The notes under the pieces are model-generated. The model had not been told where the DNA came from. It did not search any database and was given only the letters and a program-made list of their open reading frames with translations. This document shows positions 7,381 through 17,800 of a DNA stretch of 64,000 bases, one piece after another (within the stretch, counting starts at the first letter, position 1; every line of letters begins with the position of its first letter). Source of the stretch: Pseudomonas sp. A34-9 (GTDB lineage: Bacteria; Pseudomonadota; Gammaproteobacteria; Pseudomonadales; Pseudomonadaceae); NCBI RefSeq assembly GCF_029543085.1, contig NZ_CP119967.1, positions 4,490,501 through 4,554,500 of the forward strand, in the 5' to 3' direction. A program made the position numbers and the translations under genes.

Positions 7381-9114
7381 ATGCGTCGTTTTTTTCTATT
7401 ATTTGCTCTGCTGATGTCCAGCCTGGCCCAGGCTGGAAACAATCCATTTGAGACAAAACCGGAGTTTCTGCCGGTCGACCAGGCATTCGTGCTCACGTCC
7501 GAACGCCTGGAATCCGGTGAAACGCAGTTGTTCTGGCAAATCACCGACGGTTATTACCTGTATCAGAAACGCCTGAAATTCGACGGACTGAATGCAGCAC
7601 AGCAACCGACGCTCCCCGAAGGCGAATCCCACAGCGACGAGTTTTTCGGTGAACAACCGGTCTATCGCCAAGGGCTGGAAGTGAAAATCCCGGCGGCAGC
7701 CACGGGGCAGATCAAGGTCAGCTATCAGGGCTGTGCCGATGCCGGCCTGTGCTATCCGCCGCAAACCCGAGTCATCGACCTGGGGGGCAAAGCGGCAGTG
7801 GCCGCAAACGCTGAAGCTCCCGATCAGGCCTTGGCCAGTAGCCTGCAGCAACGGGCGCTGGGCTGGAGCTTGCTGGTGTTTTTCGGCCTCGGTCTGTTGC
7901 TGGCATTCACGCCTTGCACATTGCCAATGCTGCCGATTCTGGCCGGCATGGTGGTCGGCAGTGGTGCTACCCCGCGTCGAGGTTTCGCGCTGGCCGGCAG
8001 TTATGTGATCTGCATGGCCCTGGTGTATGCCGCGATGGGCGTGATCGCCGCGCTGCTCGGGGCCAACCTGCAGGCGTGGTTACAGAATCCGTGGCTGCTC
8101 GGCACGTTCGCGGCGATTTTTGTGGTGCTGGCTTTGCCGATGTTCGGTTTCTTCGAACTGCAATTGCCGGTTGCCCTGCGCGATCGTCTTGAACACGCCT
8201 CGCGCAGTCGCAGCGGTGGCAGCCTGATTGGCGCCGGGGTCCTCGGTGCCTTGTCCGGTCTGCTGGTCGGCCCGTGCATGACCGCGCCGCTGGCAGGTGC
8301 GTTGTTGTACATCGCGCAGAGCGGCAATGCATTGCACGGTGGTTTGATTCTGTTCTCGCTGGGCATCGGCATCGGTGTGCCTTTGTTGTTGCTGGTGACC
8401 GTGGGCAATCGCTTCCTGCCCAAACCCGGTGCCTGGATGAACCTGCTCAAAGGCGTGTTCGGTTTCCTCTTCCTCGCCACGGCGCTGTTGATGTTGCGAC
8501 CAGTCCTGGATGCATCGTTGTGGTTGGGCCTGTGCGGTGCATTGCTGTTGATCGCGGCGTTCTGTGCCTGGAAACAGTCCGAGGGTTTTGGCCGCGTTGC
8601 GCAGATGTTCGGCGCCAGTTCGCTGTTGCTCGGGCTGTGGGGCAGTTTGCTGGTGATTGGTGCGGCGGGCGGCAGCGATGATCCGTATCAGCCGTTGCAG
8701 GTGTACAGTGCCGGCCGCGTCAACGCAGCGCTGCCATCGGGTCATGATGCGTTCACCACGATCAAGGAGCTGGCGGCGCTGCAACGCGAACTCGATGCCG
8801 CCAAGGCTCAGGGTCAGTGGGTGCTGCTCGATTACTACGCCGACTGGTGTGTGTCGTGCAAAGTCATGGAAAAGCAGGTATTCGGCAAGGACAACGTGAT
8901 GCAAGCGCTGAGTGATGTGCGTCTGCTCAGGCTGGATGTTACCGCCGACAACGCCGCCAGCCGTGAATTGCTCAGCCGCTACAAGGTGCCAGGGCCACCG
9001 AGCTTCGTCTGGATCGGCACCGATGGCGAAGAACGCCGCAGCCAGCGCATTACCGGCGAAGTCGATGCCGAGACGTTTCTGCAACGCTGGACCACCACCC
9101 GGGACGCCAATTAA
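7381..9114 (+). CDS. dsbD: Thiol:disulfide interchange protein DsbD
   Basis: This 577-residue protein is typical of full-length DsbD. It has a signal peptide (residues 1-18) and an N-terminal periplasmic domain with the redox pair in QGCADAGLCYPP. The membrane domain of about eight helices carries the two reactive cysteines in FTPCTLPMLP and VGPCMTAPLAG. A C-terminal periplasmic thioredoxin domain carries WCVSCK. DsbD moves electrons from cytoplasmic thioredoxin to periplasmic partners such as DsbG. Its stop overlaps the next start (TAATG), so it is coupled to the TlpA-like gene. It corresponds to P. aeruginosa dipZ2/PA2478 in the dsbRS-controlled cluster; the direct repeat 49 bases upstream is a candidate control site. 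Confidence 0.95.
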   Translation: MRRFFLLFALLMSSLAQAGNNPFETKPEFLPVDQAFVLTSERLESGETQLFWQITDGYYLYQKRLKFDGLNAAQQPTLPEGESHSDEFFGEQPVYRQGLEVKIPAAATGQIKVSYQGCADAGLCYPPQTRVIDLGGKAAVAANAEAPDQALASSLQQRALGWSLLVFFGLGLLLAFTPCTLPMLPILAGMVVGSGATPRRGFALAGSYVICMALVYAAMGVIAALLGANLQAWLQNPWLLGTFAAIFVVLALPMFGFFELQLPVALRDRLEHASRSRSGGSLIGAGVLGALSGLLVGPCMTAPLAGALLYIAQSGNALHGGLILFSLGIGIGVPLLLLVTVGNRFLPKPGAWMNLLKGVFGFLFLATALLMLRPVLDASLWLGLCGALLLIAAFCAWKQSEGFGRVAQMFGASSLLLGLWGSLLVIGAAGGSDDPYQPLQVYSAGRVNAALPSGHDAFTTIKELAALQRELDAAKAQGQWVLLDYYADWCVSCKVMEKQVFGKDNVMQALSDVRLLRLDVTADNAASRELLSRYKVPGPPSFVWIGTDGEERRSQRITGEVDAETFLQRWTTTRDAN

Positions 9115-9995
9115 TGCTGACCCTGACCCTCGGCACCTTTGCCATCGCGCTTAACCACCTGCTGCTGATCAGTGCCCTGGCACTGGCAACCTTTGTCGGC
9201 TGGCGGGTGGCCAAGCGTGGCGGCGATAATCCCGAGTCGGCACTGTTCAGCCTGTTTTTACTGGGCATGCTCGCAGCGCGGGTGGCCTTTGTGCTGCTGT
9301 ACTGGTCGCACTATCGCAATGATCCATGGCAAATCGTCGATTTGCGTGACGGTGGTTTCCTCGCCTGGCCGGGTGTGATTGTGCTGTTGCTGGCGGCGCT
9401 GTATCGCGGCTGGCGTCGCCCGGGTCTGCGTCGCCCATTGGGCTTTGGCGTGGCCAGCGGTGTGGCGTTCTGGTTGCTGGCGACACTGTCGTTGAACATC
9501 TACGAACAAGGCACCCGGCTGCCGAACATCGACCTGCGCAACGCTGCCGGGGAAAAGATCCAGCTCAGCGACTATCAGGGCGGTCCGCTGGTGATCAATC
9601 TGTGGGCGACCTGGTGCCCACCCTGCCGTCGCGAGATGCCGGTGCTGGAGAATGCCCAGCAACAACGCCCGGACCTGACCTTCCTGTTCGTCAATCAGGC
9701 CGAAAGCATGCAGAGCGTGGCGACGTTTCTCGAAACCCAGGGCCTGAGCCTCAATAACGTGCTGTTCGACCGCAGTGGCCGGCTGGGTCAAGCCGTCGGT
9801 TCCATGGCATTGCCGACTACGCTGTTCTATAGCCCTGACGGTCGACTGCTGAGCAGCCACCTGGGCGAGTTATCCAACGCCAGCCTGGCTCGCGCGCTGG
9901 AAAACTTTGACACCCCGAACCCGAATTCGAACCCGGCCACCGCACCGGCCACCTCTGTAAGGAAACTGCCATGCCCCGCCTCCGCCACCTGCTGA
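9114..9995 (+). CDS. Membrane-anchored TlpA-family thioredoxin-like protein
   Basis: This 293-residue protein has an N-terminal membrane domain of about 135 residues with four predicted helices. A periplasmic TlpA/ResA-type thioredoxin domain follows, with active site WCPPC (Cys168 and Cys171) and a cis-proline region near SMALPTTLFY. The helical part has a polar DLRDGGFLAWPG loop that resembles prolipoprotein diacylglyceryl transferase-type membrane domains, although the protein is too short to be that enzyme. It corresponds to P. aeruginosa PA2477. It overlaps dsbD by one base (TAATG) and its end overlaps the dsbG start by 25 bases, so the three genes form one operon. It probably relays electrons from DsbD to periplasmic thiols. 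Confidence 0.88.
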   Translation: MLTLTLGTFAIALNHLLLISALALATFVGWRVAKRGGDNPESALFSLFLLGMLAARVAFVLLYWSHYRNDPWQIVDLRDGGFLAWPGVIVLLLAALYRGWRRPGLRRPLGFGVASGVAFWLLATLSLNIYEQGTRLPNIDLRNAAGEKIQLSDYQGGPLVINLWATWCPPCRREMPVLENAQQQRPDLTFLFVNQAESMQSVATFLETQGLSLNNVLFDRSGRLGQAVGSMALPTTLFYSPDGRLLSSHLGELSNASLARALENFDTPNPNSNPATAPATSVRKLPCPASATC

Positions 9996-10741
9996 CGCTG
10001 ACTCTGGGCAGCGCCCTGCTGCACCTGCCGTCGGTGCAGGCCGCTGAAGAATTGCCCGCGGCGATCAAGCAGATCGAAGCCAAAGGCGCGAAAATCGTCG
10101 GCCAGTTCGATGCCCCCGATGGTCTGCGCGGTTACGCGGCGCAGTATCAGAATCGTGGCATGGCGCTGTACCTGACCCCGGATGGCAAACACGTGTTGCT
10201 GGGCAATCTGTACGACGCCGACGGCAAGGACCTGAGCAGCGAGCCGCTGCAAAAACTGGTTTACGCGCCGATGGCCAAGGAAGTCTGGGCCAAGTTCGAG
10301 ACCAGCAACTGGATTCAGGACGGCAACAAGGATGCGCCGCGCACGGTGTACCTGTTCAGCGATCCGAACTGCCCGTACTGCAACATGTTCTGGGAACAGG
10401 CGCGACCATGGGTCAAGGCCGGCAAGGTGCAATTACGTCACATCATGGTCGGCATCATCCGCGAGGACAGCCCGGGTAAATCGGCGGCGCTGCTGGCAGC
10501 GAAAGATCCGGCCAAGGCCCTGGAAGATCACGAAAAGGCTGGCAAGGGCAGTTCGCTAAAAGCGCTTAAGGATATTCCAGCGGCCGTGCAGAGCAAATTG
10601 GCAGCGAACATGCAGTTGATGGAAGACCTCGATTTGCAGGCGACGCCGGCAATCTTCTATATGGATGACAAGGGCGAGCTGCAACAGCAGCAAGGCGCGC
10701 CGTCGCCGGACAAGTTGGCGAAGATTCTCGGGCCTAAATAA
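9971..10741 (+). CDS. dsbG: Thiol:disulfide interchange protein DsbG
   Basis: This 256-residue protein has a signal peptide (cleavage probable after SVQA, residue about 24), an N-terminal dimerisation region, and a thioredoxin-fold catalytic domain with CPYC (Cys134 and Cys137) in SDPNCPYCNMFWEQ. The cis-Pro region is LQATPAIFY. DsbG-type proteins are kept reduced by DsbD and protect or repair single cysteines and misoxidised proteins in the periplasm. The ATG at 9971 lies inside the end of the preceding gene and has an AAGGAAA ribosome site. It is the last gene of the operon and is followed by a REP doublet. It corresponds to P. aeruginosa PA2476. Confidence 0.92.
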   Translation: MPRLRHLLTLTLGSALLHLPSVQAAEELPAAIKQIEAKGAKIVGQFDAPDGLRGYAAQYQNRGMALYLTPDGKHVLLGNLYDADGKDLSSEPLQKLVYAPMAKEVWAKFETSNWIQDGNKDAPRTVYLFSDPNCPYCNMFWEQARPWVKAGKVQLRHIMVGIIREDSPGKSAALLAAKDPAKALEDHEKAGKGSSLKALKDIPAAVQSKLAANMQLMEDLDLQATPAIFYMDDKGELQQQQGAPSPDKLAKILGPK

Positions 10742-10745
10742 GCAA

Positions 10746-10823
10746 GATCAAAAGATCGCAGCCTGCGGCAGCTCCACATGGGAACGCGTTTTCTGTAGGA
10801 GCTGCCGCGGGCTGCGATCTTTT
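10746..10823. repeat. REP doublet, family A
   Basis: Two inverted copies, AAAAGATCGCAGCCTGCGG and its near-complement ending in GCTGCGATCTTTT, enclose a spacer. The unit lies between the convergent dsbG and alpha/beta hydrolase genes and ends on the last base of the hydrolase stop codon. Confidence 0.9.
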
Positions 10824-11635
10824 CAATGGCGCTCAGCCAGGAAGGCGAGCAACGCCTCGGTGACAAACTCAGGATTCTCCAGATTGGAGATATGCCCCGC
10901 CTCCGGTACCAACGCCCACGGACAACCGATCAGCTCGGCCATTTCCTGCGTTTCCGACGGTGGTCGCGGTTTGTCCTGATCGCCACACAGCACCAGCGTG
11001 GTCGCGGCATTCAATTCGCCCAGCCGTGGCAACAAGTCATCACGGCCAAAGGTGATACGCCCCATCGGCACAATGCTTTCGCGCAGGCGATCCGAAGAGT
11101 ACGCCGCCAGTTTCGCGCGAAAATCCTGATACAGCGCCGACTGCGGGTCGATGCCGGGCCGAAAGAAGATCGGTACGACGATGTCGAGCAACTGCTCGGA
11201 GATTTCGCCGCTTTCTTCGATTTGCTTGAACAGCGAGAAGTAGTATTGACGGGTAGGCTCGGGTTCGACGCCAACGTAAGTGTCCATCAGCACCAGACCG
11301 TTGATCCGCTGCGGTGCCGACAACGCCAGACGCGCGCCCCACATGCCGCCGACCGACAGGCCAACCAGCGTGACCCGGTCGATGTCCAGATGGTCGAGCA
11401 GGGCCTGCGCCTGACTGGCGATGTCGTCCAGCGATGTCGTGCCTTCAGGCAACCGTCCCGACTCACCGTGGCCCCACAGATCCAGCGCAATCACCCGATA
11501 GTGCGGCGATAACGCGGCGATCTGCGGCGCCCACATGGCCTGATCCCACAAGTAGCTGCCAGCCAGCAATACCGCCGGGCCTGTGCCTTGATCAATGTAG
11601 TGCAGCGCTTGTCCGTCCACCGTGAAAAAAGGCAT
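10823..11635 (-). CDS. Alpha/beta-fold hydrolase
   Basis: This 270-residue alpha/beta hydrolase has an oxyanion-hole region at VLLAGSYLWD, the nucleophile elbow GLSVGGMWG (Ser), an acid region near LVLCGDQDKPRPP, and the catalytic His in VPEAGHISNLENP. It resembles the 3-oxoadipate enol-lactonase/haloperoxidase-like group, but the substrate cannot be read from sequence. The ATG at 11635 was preferred over one six codons upstream because the family starts at MPFFTVDGQ. It stands alone, separated from pvdL by a terminator and a REP doublet, so a link to pyoverdine is not indicated. Confidence 0.88.
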   Translation of the reverse strand: MPFFTVDGQALHYIDQGTGPAVLLAGSYLWDQAMWAPQIAALSPHYRVIALDLWGHGESGRLPEGTTSLDDIASQAQALLDHLDIDRVTLVGLSVGGMWGARLALSAPQRINGLVLMDTYVGVEPEPTRQYYFSLFKQIEESGEISEQLLDIVVPIFFRPGIDPQSALYQDFRAKLAAYSSDRLRESIVPMGRITFGRDDLLPRLGELNAATTLVLCGDQDKPRPPSETQEMAELIGCPWALVPEAGHISNLENPEFVTEALLAFLAERH

Positions 11636-11650
11636 CGACCACCCCCGCGA

Positions 11651-11685
11651 CAAAAAAGAGAACCGGCAGACTGAGCTGCCGGTTC
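11651..11685 (-). terminator. Rho-independent terminator downstream of pvdL
   Basis: The stem GAACCGGCAG (11660-11669) pairs with CTGCCGGTTC (11676-11685) around a 6-base loop. On the minus strand it is followed by TCTTTTTT. It lies past the pvdL stop and just ahead of the hydrolase start, isolating the two genes. Confidence 0.85.
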
Positions 11686-11720
11686 TTTATCGTCAACCTT
11701 GGAAATGTACATGAATGTAC

Positions 11721-11806
11721 CGGCCTCATCGCGAGCAGGCTCACTCCTACATTTTGGAATGCGTTCCCCTGTAGGAGTGAGCCTGCTCGCGATGAGGCCA
11801 TTGCAG
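11721..11806. repeat. REP doublet, family B
   Basis: The element CATCGCGAGCAGGCTCACTC and its exact inverted partner GAGTGAGCCTGCTCGCGATG enclose about 35 bases. The long perfect arms form a REPIN. The core differs from the family A doublets but is shared with 25763-25838. It sits just past the 3' end of pvdL. Confidence 0.92.
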
Positions 11807-11817
11807 GCGCTAAAGAA

Positions 11818-14800
11818 CTAGAAGCCCTCCAGCTCCGCCATCAGATCATTCAACCGATCAACCTTCTCCTCGGTGATATCACTCGCCGCCAGTCCATCGA
11901 TGTACTCGGCCAATTCCTCCACCGTGCTGCACTCGAACATCGCCCGCAGCGGCACATCGCGTTGCAGGGTTTTCTGCACACGCGAGGCGATCTGTGTCGC
12001 CAGCAACGAATGCCCGCCCAATTCGAAGAAATTGTCACGCACACCAACCTGCTCGGCCTTCAGAACCTCAGCCCAAATATCCGCCAAGGTCTGCTCCAGC
12101 TCATTGCGCGGGGCCAGATAATCCTGACTTTGCAACTGGCCGATCTCCAGCGCCGGCAGCGCTTTGCGATCGAGTTTGCCATTGGCATTGAGCGGCATCT
12201 GCTCAAGCCACAACCAGTGCAGTGGCACCATGTATTCCGGCAGCTCGGCGCGCAGGCGCTGCTTGATCCGCTCCAGGCGTTCGCCAGGATTCAGCGCGCA
12301 ATCAGCTGCGACCAGATAGCCGACCAAGTGTTTGCCATTGACACCTTCCTGCACCCCGACCGCGCCATCGCGCACTTCTGGCTGTTCATGCAGGCGCGCT
12401 TCGATCTCACCCAGCTCGATGCGGTAACCGCGAATCTTCACCTGATGGTCAATCCGGCCAACGTATTCCAGCACACCGTCGCTGCGCCGCCGCGCCAGGT
12501 CACCGGTTCGATACAGACGCTCGCCCGGGGCGCCGAACGGGTTCGGCACAAACACTGGCGCAGTGCGCAGCGGATCGCTGACATAACCACGACCGACGCC
12601 CGTGCCCGCCACGCACAACTCACCCACCGCGCCCAACGGCACCAGTTCCAGCGCGCCATCGACCAGGTACAGCAAGTTGTTGTCGGTCGGCGTGCCGATC
12701 GGCAGATAACTGCCGCGCGTCGACGCCATGTCGACACGGAAGAACGCCACGTCATCCGAGCATTCCGCCGGGCCGTAAGCGTTGACCAGACCGATGTCCG
12801 GGTAACGCAGCAGCCATTGGTGCGCCAGCTCCGGCGGCATCGCTTCACCGGTCGGCAACATCCAGCGCAAGCCATCGAGGCTCAGGCGATCCGAGGCCAG
12901 CATGCCCTGAATCAGCGACGGCACGCTTTCCAGCACGGTGATGCCTTGGTCCTGCACATGCAGCAGCAGACCTTGCGGATCGTGGGCGATGGTGTTCGGC
13001 ACGATGTCGACCCGTGCGCCAAACAACGGTGCAGCGAGGAACTGCCAGACCGAAATATCGAAGCTTTGCGAAGCGGTCTGCGCGATCACGTCGGCGTCGC
13101 TCAGGTTCAGGTACGGCACCTTGCTCAACTGGTTATTGAGCATGCCGCGCTGCTCGACCATCACGCCTTTAGGCAGGCCGGTCGAGCCCGAGGTGTAGAT
13201 CACGTAGGCAAGGTTGTCCGGGCCGCTGTAAATGCCCAGGTTCTGCGCCGATGTCGCCGCTGCCTGAACCTCTTCCCACACCAGCAGGCGTGGACGATTG
13301 GCGCAGCTGAATTCATCCAGCAACGTCTGCGCCTGTGCACGGCACGCTTCGCTGCAGACCAGCACCGGCGTGCGGCTCAGCTCGATGATCCGTTGCAGGC
13401 GCTGACTCGGCAGGCCCGGATCCAGCGGCAGATAACCGGCACCGGCCTTGAAGCTACCAATGATCATGCCGAGCAGGTCGAGATTACGCTCGGCCAGCAA
13501 CGCCACCGGTTGATCCATCTGCACCCCGGCCGCGAGCAGTGCATGGCCGAGGCGGTTGGCGTTGTGGTTCAGCTCGGCGTAGCTCTGCTGCTGATCAAGG
13601 CACGTAGCGGCGATGCGCTGCGGATGCGCGGCAACCTGCGCTTCGAACAGCGCAACGTAGCTCTGCTCCAGCGGATATTCGTGCTCACTCTGGTTGCAAC
13701 CGTGGAGCAAGAAGTCCTGCTCTTCACTGCCCAACAGCGGCAGATCGGCCATGTCGCCATGGAAACCATCGACCAGCGCCAGCAGCAGACGCTTGAACTC
13801 GCCAAGCATGCGCTCGATGGTCGATTCGTCGAAGTAGCGCTGGTCATACGACAGATGCAGACCAAGGTCATCGCCCGGATAGCACACCGCCGTCAGCGGG
13901 AAGTTGGTGTGGGTTCGCCCGGAGTCCGAGGTCGCGTTGAGACTCTGCGCGCGGTCCAGAACCGACACTTCCACCGGGGCGTTTTCGAAGACGAACAGGC
14001 TGTCGAACAGCGGCTGGCCTTTGGGCAATTCGCTCTGTTCCTGAATGTTAACCAGCGGCAGGTATTCGTACTCGCGCAGTTGCATGTTGCTGTCGAGCAA
14101 AGCGCTGAGCCACTGACGCACGCTGCTGCGTTCATCGTCAGCCGGCATCTGCACCCGCAGTGCAATACTGTTGATGAACAGGCCGACGGTGCGCTGCATT
14201 TCCGGCATTTCCACCGGACGCCCGGCCACGGTCACGCCGAAGAGCACGTCACGATCACCACTCATGCGGCGCAGCACCAAGGCCCACGCCGCTTGGGCGA
14301 ACGTGTTGATGGTCAGTTGATGGGCCTGCGCCAGTTCCCGCAGGCGCGCACCGTCCTCGACATTGAGGCGGGTGTAGCGGTCGCCGACGACCATGCCGCC
14401 GCTTTCACCGGCGTGCTCACGCAGGAACGGACGGTCGCTTGGAATCGGCGTGGTGCGCTCAAAGCCTCGCAGGTTCTGCTGCCACCACTGCCGCGCTTCG
14501 GCCAGGCTCTGACGTTGCAGCCAGCCGATGTAATCGCGATAACGCGGCGGCACGGCGAGTTGCGCTTCACGCCCCTCACCCAACGCGGTGTAGATCTCGA
14601 AGAAGTCGTTCATCAGCAACGAGCGGCACCACGCATCGATGAGGATGTGGTGGTTGCTCATCATGAACCAGTAACGCGCCGCGCCGACCTTGATCAGGCG
14701 CAGGTGGAACGGCGCCTGATTGAGCAGATCGAAACCGGCCTCGCGCTCGCTTTTCAGCAGCGCTTGCAGCTTCGGTTCTTGCTCGGTTTCGGCGATGGCA

Positions 14801-17800
14801 CTCCAGTCCAGATACTCGATCGGCGTGCGGCTCGGGGTGTGGATCACTTGCAGCATGTCTTCACCGACGTTCCAGCAGAACGAGGCACGCAGCGCTTCAT
14901 GGCGGGCGATCACTGCTTGCCAGGCCTGAGCGAAACGCTCGGCGTCGAGTTCGCTGTTGATGCGGTAGCGATCCTGCATGTAGTACAGACCGGTGCCCGG
15001 TTCGAGCAAGGTGTGCAGCAGCATGCCTTCCTGCATCGGCGTCAGCGGATAGACGTCTTCGATGTGCGCGGCTGGCACCGGCAAGGCATCGAGTTGCGCC
15101 TGAGTCAGTTTCGCCAACGGGAAGTCCGACGGCGTCAGGCCACCGGCCTCGTCTTGCAGGCAATGGGCAATCAGGCTTTGCAGCTCACCGAGGTAAGCGT
15201 CGGCCAGATCGTTGATGGTCTGCGTGTCGTAACGCTCGGCGCTGAAGGTCCAGCGCAGGAGCAATTCACCGCCGTAAACCTGGCTGTCGACACTCAGTTC
15301 GTTCGGCAATGGTGCCTGCGGATCGTGGGCAGCACCGACCGCTTCATCGAGCGGACGGAACAGCGCATCGCTGCCAAAGCTCTGGTCGAACTGGCCGAGG
15401 TAGTTGAAGGTGACCGGCGCATGCGGCAGCGCGGCCATGCTGCGCTGGCTGAGGTCGTCGGCGAGATAACGCAGTACGCCGTAACCCAGACCTTTGTGCG
15501 GCACCGCACGCAATTGTTCCTTGATCGCCTTGATCGAAGCACCCTGCCCCGCAGCCTCTTCGATGTTGTGCGGGGTCAGGCGCAGTGGGTAAGCGCTGGT
15601 AAACCAACCGACGGTGCGGGTCAGGTCGATCTCGTCGAACAGGGTTTCGCGACCGTGGCCTTCCAGTTGAATCAGCGCCGATGGTTGACCGCTCCAGCGG
15701 CACAACACGCGGGCCAGTGCCGTCAGCAACAGATCGTTGACCTGGGTGCGATAAGCGCTCGGCGCCTGTTGCAGCAGTTGTCGGGTGTGCTCGGCATCGA
15801 GCCGCACGCTGACGGTTTGCGCATGACGATTCTGCTGACCACCCTGCGGATTTTCACAAGGCAGATCGGCGTTCGGACCGGCCAGTTGGGTCTGCCACCA
15901 GTTGAGTTCTTCGCGCAACGATTCGCTGCCGGCATAAGCCTGCAAACGCGCGGCCCACTCCTTGAAGGCACTGGTTTTCGCCGGCAGTTTTACCGCTTGT
16001 TCGGCGTCGAGTTGGCGATACACGGATTGCAGGTCGTCGAGCAACACGCGCCACGAAACACCGTCGACTACCAAGTGATGGATGGCGATGAACAGACGTT
16101 GCTGACCTTGCGGCCCATCGACCAGCAAGGCCCGCAACAGCGGACCGTTTTCCAGGTCAAGACTGCGCTGGGCATCGGCAAACAGCGCTTCGCACTTGTC
16201 CATCGAGGTCACGCGCACTTGCCACAACACGGGCGCATCGGACACCGGTTGATGCGTCGCTTGCCATGCTCCGCCGACCTCGCTGAAGCGCAGACGCAAG
16301 GCATCATGCTGCTCGATCACCGCCAGCAACGCTTGCTCCAGACGATGTGGTTCGAGGGTCACAGTCGGCTCCAGCAACAACGCCTGGTTCCAGTGCTGAC
16401 GCTCGGGGATTGCAGTGTCGAAGAACCAGTGCTGAATCGGCGTCAGACGCGACTCGCCGGCCACCAGTCCTTGCTCGGCAGTCACCTGCTCGGTGCGGCT
16501 GGCCACGGCGGCGAGGGTCTGCACCGTCTGATGCTGGAACAGATCACGCGGGCTGAAATGAATGCCCTGCTGGCGCGCGCGGCTGACCACTTGAATCGAC
16601 AGAATCGAGTCGCCACCCAGTTCGAAGAAGTTGTCGTTGAGGCCGACCTGTTCGACGTTGAGCACCTCGCACCAGATCTGCGCCAGGGACTGCTCCAGCT
16701 CGTTACTTGGAGCAACGTAGTCCTGACGATTCAGTTCCGGATCCGGCGCCGGCAACGCGCGGCGGTCGAGTTTGCCGTTGGCGGTCAGCGGCATGCTTGC
16801 CAGCAGGATCAGATGCGTCGGCACCATGTAATCCGGCAGTTGGCTCTTGAGATGCGACTTCAGCGCTTCGCGCAGTTCGGCTTGTCTGGCTTCGTCTTGT
16901 TCGGCGATCTCGGTGACGAGGTAGCCAACCAATTGCTTGCCGCTCGGCGCATCCAGCGCCAGCACTACAGCTTCGCGGATCGAATCGTGATCGAGCAGAC
17001 GGGTTTCGATTTCGCCCAACTCGATACGGAAACCACGGATCTTCACCTGATGGTCGATTCGCCCCAGATACTCCACCAAACCATCGGCGCGCTGGCGCAC
17101 CAGGTCGCCAGTGCGGTACATGCGCCCGCCATCAGTGGCGAACGGGTCAGCGACAAAGCGTTCGGACGTGATGCCCGGACGATCGTGGTAGGCCTGCGCC
17201 AGCCCGGCGCCACCGACGAACAATTCACCGGTCGCGCCTTGCGGCACCAGCGCCAGATCGGCGTCGAGAATGTACGCCACGCGGTCGCCGATCACACTGC
17301 CGATCGGCACACTGCCGGCTCCCTCTTCCAGCACTTCCGGGGCCAGACTGGCCAGTGGCATGACCACGGTTTCGGTCGGGCCGTAGGCGTTGAAGAACAG
17401 GCTCGGTTTGAAGGCTGCACGAATCCGTTGCAGATGTTCGCCGGTCAGCGCTTCGCCGCCAGTGATGATCATCCGCACCGGCAGAATTTCATTTTGCGTC
17501 GCAAGGAACTGCGCCAACTGGCTGCCGTAGCTCGGGGTAAAGCCGAGCACGTTGATTTTATGCGTGCGGATCAAGCCGCAGATTTCTTCCGCGTCCCACT
17601 GACCTTGTGCACGCAGCACCACCTGCGCACCGCTGAGCAGCGGCACCAACAGACGCTCGGTCGCCGCATCGAAGTTGATCGAATAGAAGTGCAGTTCGCA
17701 GTCATCCGGGCGCATGCCAAACCGCTCGATCACGGCTTGGCAGTGCATGGCGATTTCGCCGTGAGAGACCACCACGCCTTTCGGCTTGCCAGTCGAACCC

